This document shows positions 49,286 to 56,736 of a stretch of 56,736 bases of DNA, piece after piece. The notes under the pieces are model-generated. The model searched no databases and had not been told where the DNA came from. It worked only from the letters and a program-made list of their open reading frames with translations. Source of the stretch: JBMORL01 sp049322335 (GTDB taxonomy: Bacteria > Bacteroidota > Bacteroidia > Flavobacteriales_D > UBA2798). Positions within the stretch are counted from its first letter, which is position 1, and the number at the start of each line of letters is the position of its first letter. The DNA lies in the NCBI GenBank assembly GCA_049322335.1, contig JBMORL010000115.1, positions 1-56,736 on the forward strand, read 5' to 3'. The position numbers and the translations under genes are program-made.

Positions 49286-50602
49286 TTATTTGGATTTGGG
49301 GAAATAGTACAATACCACGCGGTTGGTATTCCTGAAATATTCGTTGGCTACCCGTTTGATATCTTCGCGGGTTACTTTCATAAACCTTTCCAATTCGGTA
49401 TTGATCAGGTTGGCATCACCAAAATACACATGATAGTTGGCCAGGCTTTCTGCTATTCCCGACATATTGGAGTTTCCGCCAATAAATTCATTTTCCACCT
49501 GGTTTTTCAGTTTTTGTAATTCTTCTTCGGTAATCAGCTCATTTTGCACTTTTGCTATTTCCTCATCAATAGCTTTTTCGGCTTCCTGTGCACTAACGCC
49601 CATATTACAAATGGCAAATGTGAGTGCCAGCCCCGGATCTTCTGTGGGAAGAGGGAAAGTTCCGGCAAACAATGCTTTTTGTTTTTCATCTACCACAGCT
49701 TTATAGAGGCGTGAACTTTTTCCGTTGGACAAAAGAGTGGCCAGCATATTTACAGCATAATAATCAGGTGTTCCCTGTGCCGGCACATGATAACCCATAA
49801 TTACCGCGGGAAGCTGGATATTGGGATCATATATCGTGTCGCGTACTTCAGCAGTTTTTTTCGGTTCCACTTCTTTTGGGCGCGGAATAGCTTTTGTGCC
49901 TTTGGGAATATCTCCAAAATATTTTGTTATCCATTCCTTTGCTTTTTTGATGTCTATATCACCGGCAATAGAAAGTGTGGCATTATTGGGAACGTAAAAC
50001 GTTTTATAGAACTCCATGAACTCTTCCATTTTGGCCTGGTTGATGTATTCGGGAGATCCTCCGGGTGTCCAGCGGTAAGGATGAACCTGGTAGGCATGTG
50101 CAAAAATTTCATTGAGGATAGAACCGTAAGGCTGATTTTCGTTACGTTGTTTCAATTCTTCCTTTACTACACCCCGCTGGGTTTCTATTCCTTCCTGGTC
50201 GATTTTGGCATGCAACATTCTTTCTGATTCCATCCACAAAGCCAGTTCCAGTTGGTTGGAAGGAAGAATCTCAAAATAAAATGTGCGGTCGAAAGAGGTA
50301 TTAGCATTAAGAACTCCCCCGTTTTCCTGTACCAGTTTCATATATTCACCACGGCCCATGTTCTCGCTTCCTTCAAAAAGAAGGTGCTCGAAAAAGTGAG
50401 CAAATCCTGTTCTTTTCGGGTCTTCGTTTTTAGATCCCACATGATAAAGCACCGAAACGGCTACTATGGGAGTAGAATGGTCTTCATGAAGAATAACATG
50501 AAGTCCGTTTTTGAGATCATATTCCTCGAATTTGATCTTTTGTCCCCATACATTCAGCTGAACAAGTGCCAGCAATGCAACGGGAAGGATTCGTTTTTTC
50601 AT
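49286..50602 (-). CDS. M16-family zinc peptidase, catalytic subunit
   Basis: 438 residues with a signal peptide (ILPVALLALVQLNVWGQ). The active-site HxxEH motif is in GFAHFFEHLLFEGSENM near residues 65-81, with the distal Glu in the EETQRGVVKEELKQR-type region (here IETQRGVVKEELKQR) near 139-153. Such M16B enzymes degrade peptides and pair with a non-catalytic homologue, here encoded 11 bases downstream. Probably periplasmic processing of peptides or exported proteins. A gap of 343 bases separates its start from rpsA, transcribed the other way. Confidence 0.92.
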   Translation of the reverse strand: MKKRILPVALLALVQLNVWGQKIKFEEYDLKNGLHVILHEDHSTPIVAVSVLYHVGSKNEDPKRTGFAHFFEHLLFEGSENMGRGEYMKLVQENGGVLNANTSFDRTFYFEILPSNQLELALWMESERMLHAKIDQEGIETQRGVVKEELKQRNENQPYGSILNEIFAHAYQVHPYRWTPGGSPEYINQAKMEEFMEFYKTFYVPNNATLSIAGDIDIKKAKEWITKYFGDIPKGTKAIPRPKEVEPKKTAEVRDTIYDPNIQLPAVIMGYHVPAQGTPDYYAVNMLATLLSNGKSSRLYKAVVDEKQKALFAGTFPLPTEDPGLALTFAICNMGVSAQEAEKAIDEEIAKVQNELITEEELQKLKNQVENEFIGGNSNMSGIAESLANYHVYFGDANLINTELERFMKVTREDIKRVANEYFRNTNRVVLYYFPKSK

Positions 50603-50824
50603 AGATTGATTTTAAAAAGCGAACAAATATAGGTGACGAAACCGGAACCACCCGGGAGAATAGATAAAAGGTAAAATGATTTTATAAATGGAGATTTTAA
50701 CCCAAAAGCAACGGAATTAATTTACCGCCTGAGACATAAAAAAGACAGGTTTGTTGTGTTTTTGCCGGAAAACAGCCTCCATTGTGTGTGTTTTTTGTGG
50801 TTTTTCGACTTTTTTGCTGCCGGA

Positions 50825-50858
50825 TTTTTGGAATAAAAGCCGGGATGGCCTACATTTG
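50825..50858 (+). promoter_or_regulatory. rpsA promoter with -33 and -7 boxes
   Basis: TTTTTG at 50825-50830 and TACATTTG at 50851-50858 are separated by 20 bases, matching the Bacteroidota TTTG-N19-21-TAnnTTTG promoter. It would give a leader of about 80 bases before the rpsA ATG. The rest of the 343-base M16-rpsA gap holds no gene. Confidence 0.75.
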
Positions 50859-50945
50859 CAGCCCTTTTAAAGGAAATGTTGTTTACGGCACAACATGTTA
50901 AATCCCTTCCGCTGGCCGTAACAGCGGGATACAATAAAAAGCCAA

Positions 50946-52754
50946 ATGGCAGAAAATACACTCTCTCCCGACCCTAATTTCGACTGGGTTAAGTACTCCG
51001 ACAGAGGAGACATCTATTCCAAAGACGACAGAAGTAAAATGCACAATCAGTATGATGAAACACTTACTTCTATCATGGAAAAAGCAGTTACAGAAGGTTC
51101 TGTGGTTGCCATCACCAAAAAAGAAGTGGTGATCAATATCGGATACAAATCAGAAGGCGTAGTTCCTCTTTCTGAATTCCGTTATAACCCGAATTTAAAA
51201 ATTGGTGAAAAAGTGGTTGTATTTGTTGAGTCTACCGAAGACAAAGCAGGACAACTTATTATTTCCCACAAAAAAGCACGTTTGTTCCACGCATGGGAAC
51301 GTGTAAACGAAGCCCTCACCAAAGACGAAGTAATTACCGGTTTCGTAAAATGCCGTACCAAAGGCGGACTTATTGTTGACGTATTTGGCCTGGAAGCATT
51401 CTTACCCGGATCACAAATTGATGTGAAGCCTATCCGCGACTATGATGTATTCGTTGGAAAAAATATGGAGTTCAAAGTAGTGAAGATCAATCATGAATTC
51501 AAAAACGTGGTGGTATCACACAAAGCGCTTATCGAAGCCGAACTCGAAGAACAGAAAAAACAAATTATCGGTGGTCTTGAAAAAGGACAGGTATTGGAAG
51601 GAACCGTTAAGAACATCACTTCTTATGGTGTATTTATCGACCTGGGTGGTGTTGACGGACTTATTCACATCACCGACCTCAGCTGGGGACGCGTTAACCA
51701 TCCTGAAGAAATCGTTAAACTCGATGAGAAAATCAACGTGGTTATTCTCGATTTTGATGATGAGAAAAAACGTATCGCTCTCGGCTTAAAACAACTTACT
51801 CCACATCCATGGGAAGGGCTTGATACCAACATGAAAGTGGGAGATAAAGTAAAAGGAAAAGTAGTTGTTCTTGCTGATTACGGAGCATTTGTTGAAATTG
51901 CTGCAGGAGTAGAAGGACTGATACACGTATCGGAAATGAGCTGGAGCCAGCATCTTCGCAGCGCACAGGATTTTCTGAAAGTGGGAGACGAAGTAGAAGC
52001 TGTGGTATTGACGTTAGACCGCGAAGAGCGCAAAATGTCACTCGGCATGAAACAACTGATGCCGGATCCATGGGCAGATATCGAAACCAAATATCCTGTT
52101 CAGTCGCGTCATAAAGGAACCGTTCGCAATTTCACCAACTTTGGTGTGTTTGTAGAACTGGAAGAAGGAATTGACGGATTGATCCACATTTCAGACCTTT
52201 CATGGAGCAAAAAAATCAAGCACCCGAATGAGTTCTGCAAAATTGGCGATACTATCGAAGTAATGGTGCTGGAAATGGATAAGGAAAACCGCAGGTTGTC
52301 GCTTGGCCATAAACAGCTGGAAGAAAATCCATGGGATGTTTTCGAAACCATTTTTACTCCGGGCTCCACTCACGAGGGAACCGTTATGAACATCAACGAC
52401 AAAGCAGCTACTATTTCACTTCCTTACGGAGTGGAAGGTTATGCCCCCGTAAAACAGCTCAAAAAGGAAGACGGCTCGCAAGCCAAAACCGATGAGAAGA
52501 TGAATTTTGTGGTAACCGAATTCAACAAAGACGGAAAGAAAATTGTTGTTTCACATACCCGCACGTTTGAGGCCGCACCTGCCGGAGAAGAAACCGAAGC
52601 TAAAAAACCTTCTGCTCCCCGTGGCGGAAAGAAAAGTGGCTCAGGCACTTCCAAAGCAGTAAAAGAGATCAACTCTAATGTAGAAAAAACCACATTGGGA
52701 GATATTGACGCTCTTGCTAACCTGAAAACTGAAATGGAAAAAGGAGAAAAATAA
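50946..52754 (+). CDS. rpsA: 30S ribosomal protein S1
   Basis: 602 residues with six S1 (OB-fold) repeats starting near residues 50, 131, 217, 303, 388 and 475. Repeats 3-5 are the most canonical (TVKNITSYGVFIDLGGVDGL, then VVVLADYGAFVEI, then TVRNFTNFGVFVELEEGIDG) with the closing GLIHISDLSW-type strand. Repeats 1, 2 and 6 are diverged, as in other S1 proteins where the first two bind the ribosome. The last 60 residues are a Lys/Glu/Ala-rich tail. S1 feeds mRNA to the 30S subunit. It is a single gene with its own promoter and terminator. Confidence 0.96.
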   Translation: MAENTLSPDPNFDWVKYSDRGDIYSKDDRSKMHNQYDETLTSIMEKAVTEGSVVAITKKEVVINIGYKSEGVVPLSEFRYNPNLKIGEKVVVFVESTEDKAGQLIISHKKARLFHAWERVNEALTKDEVITGFVKCRTKGGLIVDVFGLEAFLPGSQIDVKPIRDYDVFVGKNMEFKVVKINHEFKNVVVSHKALIEAELEEQKKQIIGGLEKGQVLEGTVKNITSYGVFIDLGGVDGLIHITDLSWGRVNHPEEIVKLDEKINVVILDFDDEKKRIALGLKQLTPHPWEGLDTNMKVGDKVKGKVVVLADYGAFVEIAAGVEGLIHVSEMSWSQHLRSAQDFLKVGDEVEAVVLTLDREERKMSLGMKQLMPDPWADIETKYPVQSRHKGTVRNFTNFGVFVELEEGIDGLIHISDLSWSKKIKHPNEFCKIGDTIEVMVLEMDKENRRLSLGHKQLEENPWDVFETIFTPGSTHEGTVMNINDKAATISLPYGVEGYAPVKQLKKEDGSQAKTDEKMNFVVTEFNKDGKKIVVSHTRTFEAAPAGEETEAKKPSAPRGGKKSGSGTSKAVKEINSNVEKTTLGDIDALANLKTEMEKGEK

Positions 52755-52775
52755 TCCTTGTTTCGGATAATTTCC

Positions 52776-52809
52776 AAATCCCTCTTCCAAAAGAAGGGGG
52801 ATTTTTTTT
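52776..52809 (+). terminator. Terminator of rpsA
   Basis: AAATCCCTCTTC pairs with GAAGGGGGATTT (one mismatch region) around CAAAA, then the T run extends to 52809. It starts 22 bases after the rpsA stop. Confidence 0.8.
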
Positions 52810-52872
52810 GTGTAAAAATTCAACTACTATTTGAATTTTTGCGTTCTGTTTTTATCTTCACAGCGCTTTGCT

Positions 52873-53271
52873 ATGAAAAAGAAACAGGAAACTGCGAAAG
52901 TTCGCGTTACGTTACTGGAGGAGAAAATCGTGGAAAACGTTATTCTTGAAAATACCGTAATTGATGAAGAACTGGCGCTCCATACAAAAGAGAAGAACGA
53001 AAAAACAGCCGGATACAAACCCTACGCTGTGCTTGTTTCAGCAGAACAATGGACTTCCATTACCCCCGAAGCAAGAAAACTCATAGCTTCGCCTCCGTTT
53101 AAAAAAGTTACTATAGCCAAAGCTGTTGTTGTTAATTCACTTCCTCAAAGAATGGTGGTGAATTTTTATCTCCGGTTCAATAAGCCTTCTATTCCCACAC
53201 GTATGTTCAGCAATCGTGATACCGCTATTAAATGGTTGCGCAATGAAGTAAGTAAAGATAATTCCAATTAA
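52873..53271 (+). CDS. STAS/SpoIIAA-like fold protein
   Basis: About 132 residues from the ATG at 52873; an earlier in-frame start at 52831 lies close to the rpsA terminator and lacks homology. The protein has a short N-terminal strand (AKVRVTLLEEKIVENVIL), then YKPYAVLVSAEQWTSITPEA and PSIPTRMFSNRDTAIKWL, the alternating pattern of SpoIIAA/STAS-like domains (similar to DUF7793 proteins common in Bacteroidota). Function is unknown; a soluble regulatory or ligand-binding role is likely. It lies 10 bases upstream of the next lipoprotein gene and may share its transcript. Confidence 0.65.
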   Translation: MKKKQETAKVRVTLLEEKIVENVILENTVIDEELALHTKEKNEKTAGYKPYAVLVSAEQWTSITPEARKLIASPPFKKVTIAKAVVVNSLPQRMVVNFYLRFNKPSIPTRMFSNRDTAIKWLRNEVSKDNSN

Positions 53272-53281
53272 TTTTTTAATT

Positions 53282-54193
53282 ATGAAAAAGTACGTTTTAT
53301 TTTTCAGCGCCTGTATTCTTATTATGAGTTCATGCAAAAAGGAACAGGATCCACCGCCCTCCAATCCCGCTCCAGCACCGAAATTAATTTTCAAATTCCG
53401 CTTCGACAGCACGCAGGTGAGGCTGGATAACCTGGGAAATCCTTCCACGATTCCCGGGAGTAACCGGGCACAGTCCCCGGTATTCAATAAAATGAGTGCG
53501 CATTATATTGAGTTTGCACAAAATGATTTTACCGCAGTAGGTTCTGGCGAGCAGGTGTATCTTGCCGCACAAACCAGCGCAGGAGGAAGCCCCGCCATTG
53601 ATTTCGACCAGCAAACAAAAGTAGGTGAAGGAGAAACTTTCTTTTCTATTCCCATTGCCGATATTACACCCGGTTCCTACAAATGGTTACGCGTTTCACT
53701 GGCCTATCAGAATTATGATATTGTTTTTAAATCGAATACGTATATCGGCACAGGAACCCTTGCATCGTTTATCGGTTTCAACACTTACATTGCCGATTAT
53801 GTGATTGCCACTCAAACCATCAACGTAAACGATGATAAACTACAAGGTTATTGGGGATTTGAAACCACCATTCCCGGATTTGGAGTTTATACCACAACAG
53901 GACAAGCTCCCCCGGGATCAACAACAGTGGTAAATCCTATTGCGGGCAGTTCACCCATTCCCCCTGGATCCTGTTTGGTAACCGGACAATTTGCAGATGT
54001 AAACGGAAACCCGATGAATCTTACTATTACCGGAAGTGAAACAAAAGATATTATCATCACTGTTTCCCTTTCCACCAACAACAGTTTTGAATGGGTGGAA
54101 AACAGCGGAGACAATTATTACGAACCACAGGCCGGAGATACAGTAGTAGATATGGGAATAAGAGGAATGATTCCTTTGATTGATCCGCAGTAA
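53282..54193 (+). CDS. MbnP-like or related Cys-lipoprotein of unknown function
   Basis: 303 residues with a lipoprotein signal (YVLFFSACILIMSSCKKEQD). After a Pro-rich spacer (PPPSNPAPAPKL) the mature part is beta-rich. The segments IFKFRFDSTQVRLDNLGNPS, YKWLRVSLAYQNYDIVFKS and DIIITVSLSTNNSFEWVEN recall MbnP-like surface lipoproteins, but no diagnostic motif is certain, so I treat it as unknown. It follows the STAS-like gene by 10 bases. Likely an outer-membrane lipoprotein. Confidence 0.55.
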   Translation: MKKYVLFFSACILIMSSCKKEQDPPPSNPAPAPKLIFKFRFDSTQVRLDNLGNPSTIPGSNRAQSPVFNKMSAHYIEFAQNDFTAVGSGEQVYLAAQTSAGGSPAIDFDQQTKVGEGETFFSIPIADITPGSYKWLRVSLAYQNYDIVFKSNTYIGTGTLASFIGFNTYIADYVIATQTINVNDDKLQGYWGFETTIPGFGVYTTTGQAPPGSTTVVNPIAGSSPIPPGSCLVTGQFADVNGNPMNLTITGSETKDIIITVSLSTNNSFEWVENSGDNYYEPQAGDTVVDMGIRGMIPLIDPQ

Positions 54194-54285
54194 CAGGTTA
54201 GACTTGTATAAAATTCGGGAATTTTTACTTTGAATAATAAAATCCTTTATTCAGGTAATTGTATTTTTATTAAAAATTCTGATTT

Positions 54286-55941
54286 ATGGTTCACCTGAAA
54301 TACCCGTTGATTTTGGTTCTTATTTTTTGTGTAACAAAAGAAATCAGAGCGCAGTATCCTTCTTTCAACTGGGTTTATACAGAAAACTCTGGGCAGAATC
54401 AACTGCTTTATTCCATCATTGTCACTGGAAGTAATTCTTATGTTGCAGGACATAATACGGGGGGATCTAATTACAACGGTATAATTAATAAGTTTGATGC
54501 CAACGGGAATTTAATATGGGAAAAAAATATATGGAGTACAGGAGCTGTTCAAATTTATATGGCAGTTTCAGACAGTGCAGAAAACATTTACCTTACAGGA
54601 GTTTTTAGCGGTAATTGTGATTTTGATCCTGACTCACTTAATCTATATATGTTAAATTCAAATGGAGGATTTGATATATTCGTAATGAAAATAGATTCAT
54701 CGGGGAATTTTATTTGGGTGCAGACAATGGGTGGACCAGGCTATGATTTAGCCTATAAAGTTCATCATAAAGATAATTTTATTTATGTGGTTGGGAATTT
54801 TTATGATTCGCTTGATGTGGATCCCGGCACCGCTTTTCAACAATTCCGGTCTTGCGGAGAAAGTGATATATTTATTTCAAAATTTGACTTAAACGGAACA
54901 TTCATTTGGTCAAAACAAATATGCGGAACCGGTGAAGATTATGGTCTTGCATTAGTAGTAGATGAATATGACCAGATCTACGTTTCCGGCAGTTTTATGC
55001 AAAATGCCGATTTTGACCCGGGATCAGGAATACAAAACCTGGTTTCCAATGGTGCGAAGGACATTTTTATTCTCAAAATATCTTCATCAGGTAATTTTAT
55101 TTCTGTACAACAAATTGGCGGAACAGAGTCAGATGAAACTTATGATATGTTATTAAATACAAACGGGGAAATTTATGTTTGCGGTAATTTCAGCAATACT
55201 GTAGACTTTAATCCGGGCCCATTAGTAAACAACCTCACTGGCACTTCGGGAAATTTGAGTGGTTTTATTTATAAAACAGACACATCAGAAAACTTTTATT
55301 GGGCAAAAGGATTGGTTGGAAATTCATTTACCTATATCTATAAACTTTGCAAGGATTTGAATAATAACCTGATATGTTATGGAAAATTTAGTGCTTTATG
55401 TGATTTTGATCCCGGTTCGGGCATACAAAACATAATGTCTTACGGAAGTTATGACATCTATGTATTAAAACTAACCGATCAGGGCGATTTTGTATGGGTA
55501 AGAACCTTGGGCGGACAAAGCTTTGATTATGCCACAGATTTAAAACTTGACAATACGGATGAAATTTATTTTTGCGGGAGTTTCAGTGACACAACAGACT
55601 TTGATCCGGAATTTACTGTTCAAAACAGAATCGGTGTTAGTATGAATAATGCATTTTTTTGCAAATGGGGAAACACGGGAACCGGAATTTTTGAAAACCC
55701 AATGAGTCATGGGATTTTTATTTATCCAAACCCCAGCGGGGGACAATTTATTATTAACCCACAAAATTATAATGAGAATGTGGCATTCATTTTTATCACA
55801 GATTTATCCGGAAAAATTATTCAGGAAATCAAAAATTATATGCCCGGCACCCTTCTTTCTGTTAATCTTCCTTCCGGCATTTACATTATCCGGTATCATT
55901 TCCCGTCAGGAATCGCAGCCAGCAAGCTGATTATTGATTAA
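54286..55941 (+). CDS. Secreted beta-propeller-like protein with T9SS type A end
   Basis: 551 residues with a signal peptide (PLILVLIFCVTKEIRAQ). The body is about eight copies of a 45-55-residue SBBP-like repeat, each with DFDPG(S/P) and a later ILKISSSGNFIxV-type strand, consistent with a beta-propeller. The last 75 residues are a type A sorting domain: GIFIYPNPSGGQFII, ITDLSGKIIQEI, LPSGIYIIRY and SKLIID. It is therefore exported by the type IX system and probably cell-surface or released. Repeats in the DFDPGSGIQN segments are close in sequence, suggesting recent duplication. Its ligand is unknown. Confidence 0.85.
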   Translation: MVHLKYPLILVLIFCVTKEIRAQYPSFNWVYTENSGQNQLLYSIIVTGSNSYVAGHNTGGSNYNGIINKFDANGNLIWEKNIWSTGAVQIYMAVSDSAENIYLTGVFSGNCDFDPDSLNLYMLNSNGGFDIFVMKIDSSGNFIWVQTMGGPGYDLAYKVHHKDNFIYVVGNFYDSLDVDPGTAFQQFRSCGESDIFISKFDLNGTFIWSKQICGTGEDYGLALVVDEYDQIYVSGSFMQNADFDPGSGIQNLVSNGAKDIFILKISSSGNFISVQQIGGTESDETYDMLLNTNGEIYVCGNFSNTVDFNPGPLVNNLTGTSGNLSGFIYKTDTSENFYWAKGLVGNSFTYIYKLCKDLNNNLICYGKFSALCDFDPGSGIQNIMSYGSYDIYVLKLTDQGDFVWVRTLGGQSFDYATDLKLDNTDEIYFCGSFSDTTDFDPEFTVQNRIGVSMNNAFFCKWGNTGTGIFENPMSHGIFIYPNPSGGQFIINPQNYNENVAFIFITDLSGKIIQEIKNYMPGTLLSVNLPSGIYIIRYHFPSGIAASKLIID

Positions 55942-56024
55942 TATTTCTTTTTTCCATATTATTCTTTTATCCCTCCAGTCAACCGCAGGGAATGGGATAA
56001 ACAACCCAAAACAGTGTTTTTATC

Positions 56025-56070
56025 TGTCAAAAAATAAATTTTTTATCATTGTCAAAAAATACTATTTTTG
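56025..56070 (+). promoter_or_regulatory. pyrR promoter region with direct repeats
   Basis: TATTTTTG at 56063-56070 matches TAnnTTTG and lies 16 bases before the pyrR ATG. TGTCAAAAAATA occurs twice, at 56025-56036 and 56050-56061, 25 bases apart. The second copy touches the -7 box, so the repeats could be an operator. Confidence 0.5.
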
Positions 56071-56085
56071 CCTAATCCAATTTTA

Positions 56086-56634
56086 ATGAAGCCGGTAGAG
56101 ATCGTACATTCACAACTCTTTTCCACCATCATCAACCGTCTTTGTTTCCAGTTAATCGAAAATCACAACAACTTCTCCGAATCTGTCCTTATTGGCCTTC
56201 AACCCCGCGGCATTTACCTGGCCAACCGGCTGAAGGAGCGGCTGGAGGAAATCACCAAATACCCTGTTCAAACCGGTGCTCTCGATATCACTCTTTATCG
56301 TGACGATTTTCGCAGAAGCGACAAACCTTTGCTGCCCAGCGTATCCAATCTCGATTTTTCTATTGAAAATAAAAAAGTAGTGTTGATTGATGATGTATTA
56401 TATACCGGCCGTACCGTACGTGCCGGCCTTGACGCCTGTATAGCCTGGGGAAGACCAAAAAAAATCGAGTTCCTTGCCCTTATCGACCGGAGGTTTAGCC
56501 GGCAGATTCCGATTCAGCCTGATTATGTAGGAAAATGGATTGATACTATCTCCACCGAAAAAGTAATTGTGGAATGGAAGGAAACCGAAGGAGCTGATAA
56601 AGTATTATTGTTTACACCCAAAGAAAATGAATAA
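56086..56634 (+). CDS. pyrR: PyrR bifunctional pyrimidine regulator/uracil phosphoribosyltransferase
   Basis: About 182 residues from the ATG at 56086; the TTG at 56068 lies in the promoter box. It is a PRPP-binding type I phosphoribosyltransferase fold. Key motifs are LIGLQPRGIYLANRL near 36-50, LDITLYRDDF near 72-81, and the PRPP loop VVLIDDVLYTGRTVRAGLDA near 97-116. PyrR makes UMP from uracil, and in many bacteria binds pyr mRNA. It overlaps the start of pyrB by 8 bases, so it is the first gene of the pyr operon. Whether it attenuates pyr mRNA here cannot be seen. Confidence 0.93.
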   Translation: MKPVEIVHSQLFSTIINRLCFQLIENHNNFSESVLIGLQPRGIYLANRLKERLEEITKYPVQTGALDITLYRDDFRRSDKPLLPSVSNLDFSIENKKVVLIDDVLYTGRTVRAGLDACIAWGRPKKIEFLALIDRRFSRQIPIQPDYVGKWIDTISTEKVIVEWKETEGADKVLLFTPKENE

Positions 56635-56736
56635 ACACCTTAGCGTTGACCACCTCATCGGAATAAAAGGCCTCACACGCGGGGACATTGAAATTATTTT
56701 CCAGACAGCCGATACTTTTAAAGAAGTGATCAACCG
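56627..56736 (+). CDS. pyrB: Aspartate carbamoyltransferase, N-terminal part (cut by window end)
   Basis: The ATG at 56627 overlaps the pyrR stop. The 36 visible codons read MNKHLSVDHLIGIKGLTRGD, then IEIIFQTADTFKEVIN, which is the N-terminal helix region of PyrB catalytic chains (HLIGIKGLTRGDIE... type). The gene continues past the edge of the window. PyrB joins carbamoyl phosphate and aspartate, the first committed step of pyrimidine synthesis. Confidence 0.85.
   Translation, partial: MNKHLSVDHLIGIKGLTRGDIEIIFQTADTFKEVIN

Noticed and set aside
50722..50961. 79-residue minus-strand ORF upstream of rpsA
   Set aside because: It covers the rpsA promoter and start, has no signal of coding use and no family resemblance.

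Overview
The window comes from a Bacteroidota chromosome. The evidence is T9SS sorting domains of both kinds (a CHU_C/type B end at 14793-19820 and a type A PNPS end at 54286-55941), promoters of the TAnnTTTG type, starts mostly without Shine-Dalgarno sequences, many Bac-type lipoproteins and OmpA/beta-barrel envelope proteins, and a tmRNA tag ending NYALAA. Species cannot be told from the sequence. Most of the window is ordinary core genome: ribosomal protein S1, DnaA, PyrR/PyrB, HemE, AroE, aconitase, phosphatidylserine decarboxylase and QueD, mixed with envelope and secreted proteins.

Layout. 1-8.8 kb: RimK with its retropepsin-like protease, a glucosaminidase, an overlapping permease-lipoprotein-serine hydrolase operon, and aroE with a two-gene split 5'-nucleotidase. 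8.9-11.5 kb: dnaA, a cluster of small intergenic repeats, and psd. 11.8-20.2 kb: five minus-strand exported proteins, including a 1675-residue repetitive T9SS substrate. 20.6-23.7 kb: a lysine-forming saccharopine dehydrogenase-like enzyme and a MuiA-like protein. 23.9-24.3 kb: ssrA (tmRNA). 24.3-33.5 kb: a mobile element. 33.8-56.7 kb: core and envelope genes, two M16 peptidases, rpsA, secreted proteins, and the start of the pyr operon at the right edge.

The part most worth attention is the roughly 9.2-kb integrative element inserted in the 3' end of ssrA. It is bounded by a 15-bp direct repeat of the tmRNA acceptor arm (24306-24320 and 33503-33517). Its left half holds a tyrosine recombinase, an accessory ORF, an excisionase-like HTH protein, an HUH replication initiator preceded by a structured hairpin, a small HTH protein and a HigB/HigA-ImmA-like toxin-antitoxin pair. 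Its right half is a tight four-gene minus-strand operon: a thymidylate-synthase-fold enzyme with Asp at the pyrimidine-reading position (as in dCMP hydroxymethylases), a uracil-DNA-glycosylase-like protein, a protein resembling the alpha-glutamyl/putrescinyl-thymine pyrophosphorylase group of DNA base hypermodification enzymes, and an Mrr-type restriction endonuclease. I infer a DNA base modification or restriction (anti-phage) system carried as cargo. The element also supplies a new terminator just after the tmRNA, replacing the original one, which now lies 9.2 kb away.

Several families of small noncoding repeats occur between core genes: a 100-bp element in two inverted copies (99/100 identical), a 110-bp inverted-repeat-bounded element, two hairpins with a CTGCGGGA core, a duplicated 42-bp nested hairpin, and short-period tandem runs directly after stop codons.
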